Source: CAYGYG01 sp964354155
Lineage (GTDB): Bacteria; Hydrothermota; Tepidihabitantia; SM23-42; CAYGYG01
NCBI GenBank assembly: GCA_964354155.1
Contig: CAYGYG010000017.1
Span: forward strand, 1 to 57,305
Direction of reading: 5' to 3'
Length of the DNA: 57,305 bases
In this document: in pieces, positions 16,062 through 24,859 of the stretch
Numbering within the stretch: position 1 is the first letter of the stretch
Layout of the letters: every line of letters starts with the position of its first letter
The notes under the pieces: generated by a model
The model's database searches: none
Seen by the model: only the letters and a program-made list of their open reading frames with translations
What the model was told of the DNA's origin: nothing
Made by a program: the position numbers and the translations under genes

Positions 16062-17016
16062 AGCGTTTCACCAGCATCTTGGCGGCAACGTGCTCCTGAT
16101 AGGTCCGGCTGAAAATATGGCCGCCGTCGCCTTTTGCGACGAAATAGAGATAATCAGTAGTGTCTGGGTGCCGCGCCGCCGCGATGGATTTGAGACCTGG
16201 CGAACAAATCGGCCCGGGCGGCAGACCGAGATAGCGATAAGTGTTGTAGGGGGAGTCGAGTTTCAGGTCCGACTCCAACAGCCGGCTCTTTTTCCAAGCC
16301 AATGCATACATCACCGTGGCACACGATTCGATCGGGCGCTTCCGCCGCAGGCGGTTGAAGAAGACCGACGCGATAACCGGCCGTTCGCGGTCGAGCCGGG
16401 CTTCCTTCTCGATAATCGACGCCATGGTAACGAAAGCCTCGAGAGAGTCCCCGCACTCGAGGTCCGCCGTGCTCCTGAAGAAATTGTCGAGCATCATTTC
16501 TATGACCGACTCCTCCTGATGCCGTCCCACCGGCTCCAGATAGTACGTATCGGGGAACAGGTAGCCCTCAAGCGAACCCGCCCTGAGACGAAAGCGGCGG
16601 ACCAGGCTCGTGTCGTTCACCAGTTGGAGAAACCGGTCGGCATCGACAATCTCATCGGCCGCCAGCCGCGCTGCGACATCCGGTGCACGCATGCCCTCCG
16701 GAATCGTGACCGAGATGAATTCCTGGCTGCCCCGCTCGAGAATCGGCAACAGCAACCAAGCCGGTGTCCGCTTGCGCAGCATGTAGTAGCCCGCCTTGAC
16801 CAGCCGGCCCCGCCCCAGAACCCTGGAGACGAGCGTGAACTCCCAGGGGCTGACGATGATGCCGTGCTCGTAGAGCCGATGGGCGATGTCCGGCATCGTC
16901 ATGCCGTAAGAGATCATCACCCCGGTCCGTTCATTAGCCCAGGGCCGGTAGGCAATAAGGGCGACCAATCCGGCAGAAGCCAGGACGGCAAGTGCGGCAT
17001 CCCTCTTTTTCAACAT
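16048..17016 (-). CDS. mltG: endolytic murein transglycosylase MltG
   Basis: This 322-residue protein has one N-terminal transmembrane helix (about 8-24), a LysM-like segment and the YceG/MltG catalytic domain. Diagnostic stretches are EGYLFPDTYYL, the catalytic glutamate in MASIIEKEA, and SPYNTYRYLGLPPGPICSPG. The family cuts nascent glycan strands at the inner membrane and sets their length. It overlaps the dipeptidase gene upstream by seven bases and the cyclase-like gene downstream by 14 bases. The order peptidase, transglycosylase, nucleotide-signalling genes suggests cell-wall growth is tied to second messengers here. Confidence 0.95.
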   Translation of the reverse strand: MLKKRDAALAVLASAGLVALIAYRPWANERTGVMISYGMTMPDIAHRLYEHGIIVSPWEFTLVSRVLGRGRLVKAGYYMLRKRTPAWLLLPILERGSQEFISVTIPEGMRAPDVAARLAADEIVDADRFLQLVNDTSLVRRFRLRAGSLEGYLFPDTYYLEPVGRHQEESVIEMMLDNFFRSTADLECGDSLEAFVTMASIIEKEARLDRERPVIASVFFNRLRRKRPIESCATVMYALAWKKSRLLESDLKLDSPYNTYRYLGLPPGPICSPGLKSIAAARHPDTTDYLYFVAKGDGGHIFSRTYQEHVAAKMLVKRYGKK

Positions 17017-17903
17017 ACCTTTTTGAACACCCTCAGGAAGTTGCCCCAGGATACTTTTTCGATCTCGGACCTGGTAAACCCGGCGGCCCGCATCTGGCCG
17101 GCCAATTCCTGAACGCAGCCGGCATGCGCCAGGACCGGGTCGTTAATGCCGTCGAAATCGGAGCCGATCGCCGCCGTATCGATCGAAGTCTGCCGCTTGA
17201 TGTACATGAGGTGCTCAACGACGCTGCGCTGGCCCAGGTGGTACTTCGAGAAATTGACCCCGCAGACGCCGCCCCGCGCCCCGATCGCCCGGAGGGCTCG
17301 ATCGCTGATATTGCGCCCGAAATCATTAAGACCGCGCAGGCAAGAGTGCGAAGCAATGGGCGGCGCGGCCAGTTCGCGGCAGACGTCAAGTGTCGTGCGC
17401 GTCGAGGAATGCGACAGATCCACCAGGGCGGCGCTCTGCCCCATGAACTTGACGTATTCGCGGCCCAATCGGGTGAGCCCCCGGCGGTCATTGTCCAGCG
17501 CCGCATGCGCCAGCCGGTTCGAATTGTTCCAGGTCAAGGTGTATACCCTCACCCCTAACCGGCGCAGCGTCTCAAACTGAACCCGGGACTTGTCGAATAT
17601 GTGCCCGCCCTCGACCCCCAGAATGATATTGATCCGGTCGGCCCGCAACTGCCGCCAGGACCGGGCCAGGTTGAACCAACGGCGATGCCGTTCGACAAAC
17701 CTCAATGAAGCGTCGACCAGTTCGAGCGCCTTGATGAATGGCTCTTTCTCCTTGGGCGATACCCAGCACGCCCAGACCACGGCGCCGAAACCGCCCTTTT
17801 TCAGTTTGGGCAGGTCGACGTGACGCCGCGTAACCTTCGATAAGTCGTCGCCTTTCAAAAGATTCTGAGCCGAGTCACAGTGCAGATCGAATATCTTGAA
17901 CAC
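17010..17903 (-). CDS. membrane dipeptidase, peptidase M19 family
   Basis: 297 residues. Zinc ligands of the M19 (renal dipeptidase) family are visible: HCD near the N-terminus (H8, D10), glutamate in VEGGH, histidines in DLSHSS and SHSCLR, and the late aspartate in IGSDFDG. It would hydrolyse dipeptides, including D-amino-acid forms from peptidoglycan turnover, which fits its neighbour MltG. No signal peptide is seen, so it is probably cytoplasmic. The start codon is GTG, ten bases past the -10 box of the promoter at 17914-17941, and no good Shine-Dalgarno site is present. It is the first gene of the five-gene minus-strand operon. Confidence 0.93.
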   Translation of the reverse strand: MFKIFDLHCDSAQNLLKGDDLSKVTRRHVDLPKLKKGGFGAVVWACWVSPKEKEPFIKALELVDASLRFVERHRRWFNLARSWRQLRADRINIILGVEGGHIFDKSRVQFETLRRLGVRVYTLTWNNSNRLAHAALDNDRRGLTRLGREYVKFMGQSAALVDLSHSSTRTTLDVCRELAAPPIASHSCLRGLNDFGRNISDRALRAIGARGGVCGVNFSKYHLGQRSVVEHLMYIKRQTSIDTAAIGSDFDGINDPVLAHAGCVQELAGQMRAAGFTRSEIEKVSWGNFLRVFKKVC

Positions 17904-17913
17904 AGTAGCGGTA

Positions 17914-17941
17914 ATTATACCAGACTACCGGCAAAAGTCAA
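17914..17941 (-). promoter_or_regulatory. promoter of the dipeptidase-mltG-cyclase-GGDEF operon
   Basis: Read on the minus strand: TTGACT (17941-17936), a 16-base spacer and TATAAT (17919-17914). The GTG start lies at 17903, giving a leader of only a few bases. Because all five downstream genes overlap or abut, this one promoter can drive 8 kb. Confidence 0.82.
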
Positions 17942-18335
17942 GCGCGTTCTCGGTGCCGGCCCGACTTTGCAAAATGCGAAGGGACGGTCTCATTGCGTGT
18001 CGGCAACGGCGGCCCTGCGGCGTTGACTGATTCCTCGCCGCTCTTTTCTACACAACTTTTGTCTTCTTCTTAAAGAAGATGAGATTTAGGCTGGTGGTCT
18101 CATATTCGCCCGATAGTGCTTAGACTCAGAAGAACAAAGGTTGTTGATGCTTGCCCGGTAAGTCAGATGTTCGATCGCCACTCTCGGCAAGCGACCCTTT
18201 GGTCGCAGAGCGGCTTAGCTAATGCTCGTCGCCCAGATGAGCCTCACGGCGCCTAAAACTCATCTTTCTTGTATTTCCACAGAAGTCGCGTAGTCTATAC
18301 CTTGTAGGAAGAGTGGAGAGGACTTGGCGATGTTG
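17942..18335. other. intergenic region with two hairpins, no gene recognised
   Basis: About 390 bases between divergent promoters. A GCTTGCC/GGCAAGC pair (about 18150-18195) is followed directly by the tight hairpin GCGACC-CTTT-GGTCGC (18195-18210). No T-run follows, so these are not classic terminators. I could not fit a tRNA cloverleaf or a riboswitch. The minus strand has an open frame of about 40 codons across it without a convincing start. It may hold a structured RNA or a gene relic. Confidence 0.4.
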
Positions 18336-18339
18336 ACTC

Positions 18340-18392
18340 TTGACTTTTCTGTCGAGATATGTATCATTATAGTTTCGCTAACCTCAAGGAGG
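18340..18392 (+). promoter_or_regulatory. promoter and strong ribosome-binding site of the parvulin gene
   Basis: TTGACT (18340-18345), 16 bases, TATCAT (18362-18367), then a perfect Shine-Dalgarno AAGGAGG (18386-18392) four bases before the ATG at 18397. Confidence 0.7.
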
Positions 18393-18396
18393 TATC

Positions 18397-20490
18397 ATGT
18401 TATTGTCGTTGGCACTGTACTTAGTAGCACAGCAACCATTCGATCTTGTCATGACGGGTCGATATGATGAAGCCATCACGGCCAGCCAGGCCCTGATTGC
18501 CCAGGAGAAATCCGCAGACAAGGTTTTCGGCTATATGATTGACATCGGCGATATCTACTACAGTAAGCTGGGTGCGCCGGACAAGGCGCTTGGGGCATAT
18601 GAGGGAATACTCCGTAAATTCCCGGCCCGCAAGGACTTGTACTTGGTGCACTACCGCATCGGCCAGGTCTTGGAACTGAAAGAGAACTTCATGGATGCGG
18701 CGCGGGCCTACGAAATCGTGGCGACGCAGTACCGCAAAGCGCCGTACGACTCGTTCTCGCTCGAGGGCGTTGAGCGCTGCTTCAAGAAGAATTATCAGGA
18801 TTCGGTGGCGACGGTGGATGGCCACCGCATCACGCGTTTGGAGTTTGACGAGCGGATCGCCGCGCTCCCGCCCTTTGGCCGCGAGGAATACGAAAAGCAG
18901 GAAGGCAAGAGGAAGCTCATCGACCAGATGATAATGGAACGCCTGCTCTGGACCAGCGCCCTCAAAGAGAACGTCGACCAGGATACGGCGGTGATTCGCA
19001 AAGTCGGTGAAGCCCGACGGCGCCTCCTTATCGACGAGGTTACCGAACGCGAAGTCAATCAGAAATCACGCCCGACCGAAAAACAGATGCGTAGTTTCTT
19101 CGTCAAGAACCGCAATGATTACAAACTGCCGGCCGATGTTCGTGCCCGGGAAATCGTCGTGCCCAATGAAACCCTGGCGCGGGCCGTTCTCGACACGCTC
19201 AGACTGCAGCCCAAGCTGTGGGACACCCTGGCCAAACGCTACTCAACCGCCGTTTCCAAGGACTACGGCGGAGATATGGGGTACGTGACGCGCGGCTCGC
19301 GGCAGGCCGAAGTTGAGACGGTCATCTTCAACATTAAGCTGAATACGATCAGTCCCGTCACGAAAATCTACGAGGACTTCGCCATCTACAGAGTCCTGGA
19401 AAAGAGACCGGCGCGCTACCGGTCGTTCAAGGACGCCAAGTCCGATGTTGAATACCGGCTCAGGGGTGAAATACAGGGTCAGGTTCAGAAGAAGTTCACT
19501 GATGCCCTGCGCCGCGATTCGGATCTGAGAGTTATCATGCAGGGCGATACGCTGGCGTACTTGTTCGGCGGCTACGTGATGAAGCAGGACCTTGAGCGCC
19601 GCCAGGAGCGCGAACCGATATTCGCCCGCATCGACATGACGAAAGACGAGGAAGTAAGGAAATACTTGGACCAGACCGTGATCGAAGATCTTAAGCTCCG
19701 TTTCGCCGAACAACACAAGCTCTTCATATATGACGGCGTTTTCAAAAAACTTCAGGAATTGCGGCGCCGCGAGTATGAAGGCGGTCTGTACCAGAAAGTC
19801 GTTGTCGATCGTGCCGCAGTCTCCGACAGTGAGATCAAGGACTACTACAGCAAGAACCTCGAGACTTTCAAGGTCCCGGAACAGATCAAAATCCACGAGA
19901 TCGTGGTCTCGACGGAAAGCCAGGCTGAAGGAATACTGGCGAAGCTTCGCTACCGGCCCTGGTACATGCCTTTTGTCCAGAAATACCGGTTGTCCGAGTT
20001 CGACACGCTGGCCAAACAATTCTCGACTGCCCCCTCAAGAGAGGTCGGGGGCGAGACGCCTTTCTTCACCCACGGCTTCAAACCGGCACCGGTTGAGTCG
20101 ATTGCCTTCAAGATGAAACCCAATACTATCAGCAAGGCGATCAAGACCGGCGACTCGTCGTTCACCATCATCAAACTCGACGAACGCAAGCCCGCAACGG
20201 TGCAGAAGCTTGATGAGGCCAAGTCCAAAATCGAATGGAACCTGAAGCGCCAGAAACAGGTCGACCTCGCCAATCAGTATCTGGAGAAAATGAAGACCGA
20301 AGCCAAGATCGAAATCTTCCTGCCGCCGGATGAAGAGAAGCCGCCCGAAGAAGGGTTGAAGACACCCGAAGAGAAACAATCCGAGCCGACGGTCGAGCCC
20401 GCCGGCGACAAGGACGAAGGCGGCCCCGGGACCGAACCGCCCGTCGGGAAACCGGAAGAGCCGAAAAAACCCATCGAAGAAAAGAAGTAA
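18397..20490 (+). CDS. periplasmic TPR / double-parvulin peptidyl-prolyl isomerase (SurA/PpiD-like)
   Basis: 697 residues. A hydrophobic N-terminus (MLLSLALYLVAQQ) may be a short signal peptide or anchor. Residues about 15-125 read as TPR-like helical repeats; about 135-230 resemble the SurA N-terminal chaperone segment (DGHRITRLEFDERI, then IDQMIMERLLW). Two parvulin-type rotamase domains follow, each with DTLAKRYSTA or DTLAKQFSTA, a GGD/GGE turn and a late F-x-I/K-N-T-I-S strand. The last about 60 residues are a charged Glu/Pro/Lys tail. By family it would help fold outer-membrane proteins, which fits the many barrels in this window. It is eight bases ahead of galT. Confidence 0.85.
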   Translation: MLLSLALYLVAQQPFDLVMTGRYDEAITASQALIAQEKSADKVFGYMIDIGDIYYSKLGAPDKALGAYEGILRKFPARKDLYLVHYRIGQVLELKENFMDAARAYEIVATQYRKAPYDSFSLEGVERCFKKNYQDSVATVDGHRITRLEFDERIAALPPFGREEYEKQEGKRKLIDQMIMERLLWTSALKENVDQDTAVIRKVGEARRRLLIDEVTEREVNQKSRPTEKQMRSFFVKNRNDYKLPADVRAREIVVPNETLARAVLDTLRLQPKLWDTLAKRYSTAVSKDYGGDMGYVTRGSRQAEVETVIFNIKLNTISPVTKIYEDFAIYRVLEKRPARYRSFKDAKSDVEYRLRGEIQGQVQKKFTDALRRDSDLRVIMQGDTLAYLFGGYVMKQDLERRQEREPIFARIDMTKDEEVRKYLDQTVIEDLKLRFAEQHKLFIYDGVFKKLQELRRREYEGGLYQKVVVDRAAVSDSEIKDYYSKNLETFKVPEQIKIHEIVVSTESQAEGILAKLRYRPWYMPFVQKYRLSEFDTLAKQFSTAPSREVGGETPFFTHGFKPAPVESIAFKMKPNTISKAIKTGDSSFTIIKLDERKPATVQKLDEAKSKIEWNLKRQKQVDLANQYLEKMKTEAKIEIFLPPDEEKPPEEGLKTPEEKQSEPTVEPAGDKDEGGPGTEPPVGKPEEPKKPIEEKK

Positions 20491-20498
20491 CGTCAGCG

Positions 20499-21497
20499 AT
20501 GCCGGAGCTTCGCAAGGATCCGATTGTCGGGCGCTGGGTCATCATCTCCACCGAGCGGGCCAAGCGGCCGAAGGACTTCAGCTTCGCGTCGGAAAGCAAG
20601 CAGGTAGAACCCAAGAACTGCCCGTTCTGTCCGGGCAACGAAAATACTACTCCGCCCGAGGTCCTGGCCTACCGGCCGGATAATTCCAAGCCCGATACTC
20701 CGGGCTGGACCCTCCGGGTCGTTCCCAATAAGTTCCCGGCCCTGCGAATCGAAGGTGATCTCAACCGCAAGGGTGAAGGACTGTATGACCGGATGAACGG
20801 CATCGGAGCGCACGAAGTCATCATCGAAACGCCCGAGCATCGCCTTGACTTGCCGGACCTCGATGACCGGGCCTTCCGGGATGTAGTGTGGGCCTGCCGC
20901 CTCCGGACCCTGGAACTGAAGAAAGATCCCCGTTTCCGCTACGTGATGATCTTCAAAAATTTCGGCGCGGCGGCCGGCGCTTCGCTTGAGCATACCCATT
21001 CTCAGTTGATTGCCACCCCCGTGATACCGAAGCGCGTCAACGAGGAAATGGACGGGGCCAAGCGCTACTACGAGTACCGTGAACGCTGCATCTTCTGCGA
21101 CATCATCAAACAAGAAGCAAAAGACCAGAAGCGACTCGTCGCTGAGAACACCCATGCCTTTGCCTTCACGCCCTTTGCGCCCCGGTTTCCGTTCGAAACC
21201 TGGATTCTCTTCAAACGCCACATCTCGAGCTTCGAGGCCTGCGACGAAGCGGAATTGGACGACCTTGCCGGGATTCTCAAGACGGTACTCGTGAAGCTTC
21301 GCCTGGCCCTGAACAACCCGCCCTACAATTTCGTCCTCCACACTTCGCCCCTAACTCTGCCGACGCTCGAGTTCTACCATTTTCACATCGAGATCATCCC
21401 GGTCCTGACCCACATCGCCGGTTTCGAATGGGGTACCGGTTTCTACATCAACCCCACGTCGCCCGAAGAAGCGGCTGACTTTCTGCGGAAAGTCTGA
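20499..21497 (+). CDS. galT: galactose-1-phosphate uridylyltransferase
   Basis: 332 residues. PIVGRWVIIS near the N-terminus, a CPFC zinc-type motif (about 46-49), and the active site SLEHTHSQL with H165 and H167, the second being the expected uridylylated nucleophile, identify the HIT-superfamily enzyme GalT. A second cysteine pair (CIFC) and FYHFHIEIIP near the C-terminus complete the fold. It interconverts UDP-glucose and galactose-1-phosphate in the Leloir pathway. It sits between the parvulin gene and glgA, with five bases to glgA, so supply of sugar nucleotides and glycogen synthesis are likely co-expressed. Confidence 0.93.
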   Translation: MPELRKDPIVGRWVIISTERAKRPKDFSFASESKQVEPKNCPFCPGNENTTPPEVLAYRPDNSKPDTPGWTLRVVPNKFPALRIEGDLNRKGEGLYDRMNGIGAHEVIIETPEHRLDLPDLDDRAFRDVVWACRLRTLELKKDPRFRYVMIFKNFGAAAGASLEHTHSQLIATPVIPKRVNEEMDGAKRYYEYRERCIFCDIIKQEAKDQKRLVAENTHAFAFTPFAPRFPFETWILFKRHISSFEACDEAELDDLAGILKTVLVKLRLALNNPPYNFVLHTSPLTLPTLEFYHFHIEIIPVLTHIAGFEWGTGFYINPTSPEEAADFLRKV

Positions 21498-21502
21498 GCT
21501 TC

Positions 21503-22924
21503 ATGCGCATTGCCTTTGTCACGTCCGAGGCCTTTCCGTATGCCAAGACCGGGGGATTGGCGGACGTGGCCGGCGCCCTGCCCAAGGCGCTGACTCAGCT
21601 GGGCGAGGAATGCGTCCTCTTTCTGCCGATGTATCCCGGAATCGATGCTGAGGCCACCGGGCTTTCATTCGAGGTGAAACTCGGCCGGCACAAAGCGCCG
21701 GCCCAGGTCTTCGTCGCCCCGAACCCATTTCCCGCCTACTTCATAAAGAACGACGGGTTCTTCAACCGCCCCGGCTTGTACGGGACGGAAAAGGCCGACT
21801 ATCCGGACAACCTCGAACGGTTTGCCTTTTTTGTCCGGGCCGCTCTGGAAGCGGCCATCCGCTTAGGTCTTGGGCCCGACATCCTTCACCTGCATGACTG
21901 GCAAGCGGCTTTGGCCGCACCCCACCTGCGCGCTCATCCGCGCAAAGCTCTCAAGGATACGAAAACCATCCTCACCATTCACAACCTTGGTTATCAGGGG
22001 GTCTTCGCCAAAGATAAGTTCGAACTGCTCAATCTGCCCGCCGATTACTACGGCGTACAGGGTATGGAGTTCTATGACCAAATCAACTTGCTCAAAGGCG
22101 GTCTTGTCTATGCCGACTTCCTGACCACCGTCTCACCCACCTATGCCCAGGAAATCCAGACCAGTGAATATGGGTGCGGCCTGGATGGAGTTCTGCGGGA
22201 ACGCGCGACCTTACTGCGCGGCATCCTCAACGGGATCGATACCGACGTATGGAATCCTGCCCGGGACCGCCATATCTACTATAACTACCGAGACCCCAAG
22301 GATAAGCCGATCAACAAGCTGCAGCTCAAAAAAGAGCTCGGGCTTGAGCCGGGCGAAGGTCCGATCATCGGCGTCGTCTCGCGCCTGGCTGGCCAGAAGG
22401 GTGTTGATTTGCTCTGTGACGCTTTTACGACCCTCCTCGAGTGGGGTTTCCAAATCGTCATCCTGGGCACGGGTGATGAGAAATACCAGATTACTCTATC
22501 CGAGCTGGCAACGCGGTTTGCCGGACATGTCAGCCTCAACCTGAAATTTGACGAACAGCTGGCGCACCGCATCTACAGCGGCGCCGACTTCTTCCTCATG
22601 CCTTCCCGGTACGAGCCCTGCGGCCTGGGCCAGATGATTGCCCTCATCTATTCGACGATTCCGGTGGTCCGCAAGACCGGGGGACTGGCCGATTCCGTCT
22701 TCGAGTTCGATCCTGGGTCCGGTTTGGGTAACGGGTTTCTATTTCAGGATTATAAAACGGGCGCCCTGCTGGCCGCCCTCAAGCGTGCCCGTGAGGTGTA
22801 CGACAACCCGAATCTGTGGGCAACCCTGCTCGCGAATTCAAAAAAGTGCGATTTTTCCTGGACCCGCGCCGCCCGGGAGTATCAGACGCTGTACCGTCAG
22901 CTCCTGCAAACGAAGAATCAATAG
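21503..22924 (+). CDS. glgA: glycogen synthase (ADP-glucose type, GT5)
   Basis: 473 residues, the usual GlgA length. KTGGL at 15-19 binds the ADP-glucose phosphate; HLHDW near 130 and THNLGYQG near 155 are family hallmarks. The second domain carries SRLAGQKG, then PSRYEPCGLGQ with the catalytic glutamate, and RKTGGLADSV. It extends alpha-1,4-glucan chains. Branching enzyme and ADP-glucose pyrophosphorylase are not in this window. It ends the parvulin-galT-glgA transcript and is followed by a repeat-filled spacer. Confidence 0.96.
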   Translation: MRIAFVTSEAFPYAKTGGLADVAGALPKALTQLGEECVLFLPMYPGIDAEATGLSFEVKLGRHKAPAQVFVAPNPFPAYFIKNDGFFNRPGLYGTEKADYPDNLERFAFFVRAALEAAIRLGLGPDILHLHDWQAALAAPHLRAHPRKALKDTKTILTIHNLGYQGVFAKDKFELLNLPADYYGVQGMEFYDQINLLKGGLVYADFLTTVSPTYAQEIQTSEYGCGLDGVLRERATLLRGILNGIDTDVWNPARDRHIYYNYRDPKDKPINKLQLKKELGLEPGEGPIIGVVSRLAGQKGVDLLCDAFTTLLEWGFQIVILGTGDEKYQITLSELATRFAGHVSLNLKFDEQLAHRIYSGADFFLMPSRYEPCGLGQMIALIYSTIPVVRKTGGLADSVFEFDPGSGLGNGFLFQDYKTGALLAALKRAREVYDNPNLWATLLANSKKCDFSWTRAAREYQTLYRQLLQTKNQ

Positions 22925-23005
22925 CTCACCTCTCCTCCACCCACCGGGAACAGACCCCTTCTACTGCCGCCTTCGGCACCACATGAAGTAGCGAGTGGCG
23001 GTTCA

Positions 23006-23028
23006 TGGCCAAATGAAAGTGACCCATT
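23006..23028 (-). repeat. 23-bp dispersed repeat, copy 2
   Basis: Reverse complement of the segment at 2-24 with two mismatches. It sits in the middle of the glgA-ino1 spacer. Confidence 0.55.
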
Positions 23029-23194
23029 CTCTGGTGGGTATTTGTGCTTAGGGCGGGATCTTATATGGCTCTCGGAAACTCCGCCGCCTGTCGCACACTC
23101 GGCGTGAGACAGAGACCTCCGGCCGGCGCTACAACTCACAGGCAGAAAAACAAGCGCCAGGCCCTGATGGCCGTGAGCAAGTCATACGACCGCC

Positions 23195-23310
23195 GTTCCA
23201 TTATTCCACCATTCCATCACTCCATTACTCCGGCACCCCATCCCTCCACCACTCCATCATTCCATCACTCAGGCACCCCATCCCTCCACCACTCCATCAT
23301 TCCTTCCCCT
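23195..23310 (+). repeat. C/T-rich minisatellite-like tract
   Basis: A 32-base unit that starts GGCACCCCATCCCTCC and ends CATCATTCC is present exactly at 23232-23263 and 23272-23303, a 40-base period. The surrounding bases are degenerate CCATC/ACTCC/ATTCC words. There are no unique spacers of regular length, so it is not a CRISPR array. Confidence 0.8.
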
Positions 23311-23338
23311 GATAGTCAGTCTTCCCGCCACTTTTCCT

Positions 23339-23366
23339 TTGACTTTTCCGCAATCTTAGATAGAAT
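23339..23366 (+). promoter_or_regulatory. promoter of ino1
   Basis: TTGACT (23339-23344), 16 bases, TAGAAT (23361-23366). Unlike other promoters here it leaves a leader of about 110 bases, which ends in an AAGGAGG Shine-Dalgarno (about 23472-23478). No riboswitch fold is apparent in that leader. Confidence 0.75.
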
Positions 23367-23482
23367 ACATAGGAACGAGACGGATTAACCGAATTGAAGC
23401 GAGTTATCCGGATTTTCAAGATAATATTCGAACAATTCGTTGTCATTCGTGCTATTCGCGCTGTTTTTCATAAGGAGGACAA

Positions 23483-24568
23483 ATGGCTAAAGTCAGAGTT
23501 GCAATTATCGGAGTCGGTAATTGCGCCTCAAGTCTGGTGCAGGGCGTTTACTATTACAAGAACGCCAAGGAAAACCAACCCATTCCCGGACTTATGCACA
23601 CCCGCCTGGGCGGATATCACGTTGGTGACATAGAATTCACCCTGGGCATCGATATCGACAAGCGCAAGGTAGGCAAGGACCTGGCCGACGCAATCTACAC
23701 CTATCCCAACAACACCTATCGCTTCTGCGATCTACCCAAAACCAACATCAAACTGGTTCGGGGCATGACCCACGATGGCCTGGGCTATTATCTGTCGCAG
23801 ATCATCGAGAAGGCGCCCGGGCCCACCGCGGATATCGTGCGGCTGCTCAAGGAAACCAGGACTGACGTAGTCGTAAACTTCCTCCCGGTCGGGAGCGAAG
23901 AAGCAACCAAGTGGTACGTCGAGCAAACCCTGGCCGCAGGCTGTGCCTTTGTCAACTGCATCCCGGTCTTCATCGCCAGCCAGAAATACTGGCAGAAGCG
24001 CTTCCGCGAGAAAAAGCTGCCGGTCATCGGCGACGACATCAAGTCCCAGGTCGGTGCCACCATCGTCCACCGCGTGCTGGTCAACCTCTTCAATGACCGC
24101 GGCGTACGCCTGGAACGGACCAGCCAGCTTAACGTTGGCGGCAATACCGACTTCCTCAACATGCTTGAAAGAAGCCGGCTGGTGTCAAAGAAAATATCCA
24201 AGACCCAGGCCGTCACTTCTCTCTTGAAACACGATATCGGCGAAGAAAACATCTACATCGGCCCGTCCGATTACGTCGCATGGCTCAAGGACCGCAAGTG
24301 GGCCCACATGAGGCTCGAAGGCCGCACCTTCGGCGACGTACCGCTCAACATCGAGCTCAAGCTTGAAGTCTGGGATTCGCCCAACTCAGCCGGTGTCGTT
24401 ATCGACGCGCTGCGCTGCGCCAAGCTTGCTCTGGACCGGGGTCTGTCCGGTCAGCTCGTCGAACCCTCGAGCTACTTCATGAAATCGCCGCCGGTGCAGT
24501 TCCCGGACCACATCTGTCGCCAGAAGACCGAAGCCTTTATTAAAAAATACGGCCACAAGCGAAGGTAA
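23483..24568 (+). CDS. ino1: inositol-1-phosphate synthase
   Basis: 361 residues, the short form found in archaea, actinobacteria and some deep bacterial lineages. It opens with the Rossmann motif VRVAIIGVGNCASSLVQG, contains LGIDIDKRKVGKDL, VVVNFLPVGSEEATKWY, GDDIKSQVGATIVHR and LNVGGNTDFLNM, and ends with WDSPNSAGVVIDALR, all standard for the family. It converts glucose-6-phosphate to myo-inositol-1-phosphate with NAD, the first step to inositol lipids or inositol-based solutes. A strong AAGGAGG site supports the start. It has its own promoter and a repeat-filled spacer downstream. Confidence 0.95.
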   Translation: MAKVRVAIIGVGNCASSLVQGVYYYKNAKENQPIPGLMHTRLGGYHVGDIEFTLGIDIDKRKVGKDLADAIYTYPNNTYRFCDLPKTNIKLVRGMTHDGLGYYLSQIIEKAPGPTADIVRLLKETRTDVVVNFLPVGSEEATKWYVEQTLAAGCAFVNCIPVFIASQKYWQKRFREKKLPVIGDDIKSQVGATIVHRVLVNLFNDRGVRLERTSQLNVGGNTDFLNMLERSRLVSKKISKTQAVTSLLKHDIGEENIYIGPSDYVAWLKDRKWAHMRLEGRTFGDVPLNIELKLEVWDSPNSAGVVIDALRCAKLALDRGLSGQLVEPSSYFMKSPPVQFPDHICRQKTEAFIKKYGHKRR

Positions 24569-24800
24569 ATATAAATTCTAAATTCGAATTTCTAAATACT
24601 AGACGAACATCTAAACTCGAATGCTCCGAACTTCGTTTGGGATTTAGGTCATTGGTTTTTGGAAATTGTTTCTGTCTCACGTCGAGTTCCATCTCGTCTC
24701 GAGACTCCATCTTGTGTGTCGACCTTGATGTGAGACAGATGTCAAGAGAGACACGAGACGGAATTTAGTGCTTAGTATTTCGTATTTTAGTAGTTTTGCG
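24569..24800. repeat. A/T-rich CTAAAT-type dispersed repeat block
   Basis: The spacer has inverted CTAAATaCTA and TTAGTATTT words at its two ends and GATTTAG in the middle, enclosing a GTCTCACGTCGAG/CTCGAGAC-type section. The same vocabulary, including CTAAAT, a GTGTC-GAGACA middle and GATTTAG...TAGTATTTAG, fills 53850-54002. The two blocks look like members of one degenerate intergenic family. Confidence 0.55.
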
Positions 24801-24859
24801 TATGATCCGCCAATATTCGGATGCATCAGTGCGCTGCCGAGCAGCGCGAGATGGTTCTA

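Larger units (their letters stand above)
22925..23338. other. spacer with dispersed and simple repeats, no gene
   Basis: This gap between glgA and the ino1 promoter holds an inverted copy of the 23-bp repeat (23006-23028), a palindrome-rich stretch around 23080-23150 and a long CCATC/ACTCC-rich tract. I see no credible coding frame, tRNA or terminator. Confidence 0.55.

Noticed and set aside
18145..18215. tRNA or tRNA remnant
   Set aside because: An acceptor-like GCTTGCC/GGCAAGC pair exists but no anticodon arm or T-arm could be fitted.
23195..23310. CRISPR-like array
   Set aside because: The repeats are degenerate, the intervals are shorter than spacers and repeat-like themselves, and no cas genes are present.
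23367..23482. Riboswitch in the long ino1 leader
   Set aside because: No known aptamer consensus or stable alternative hairpins were seen.
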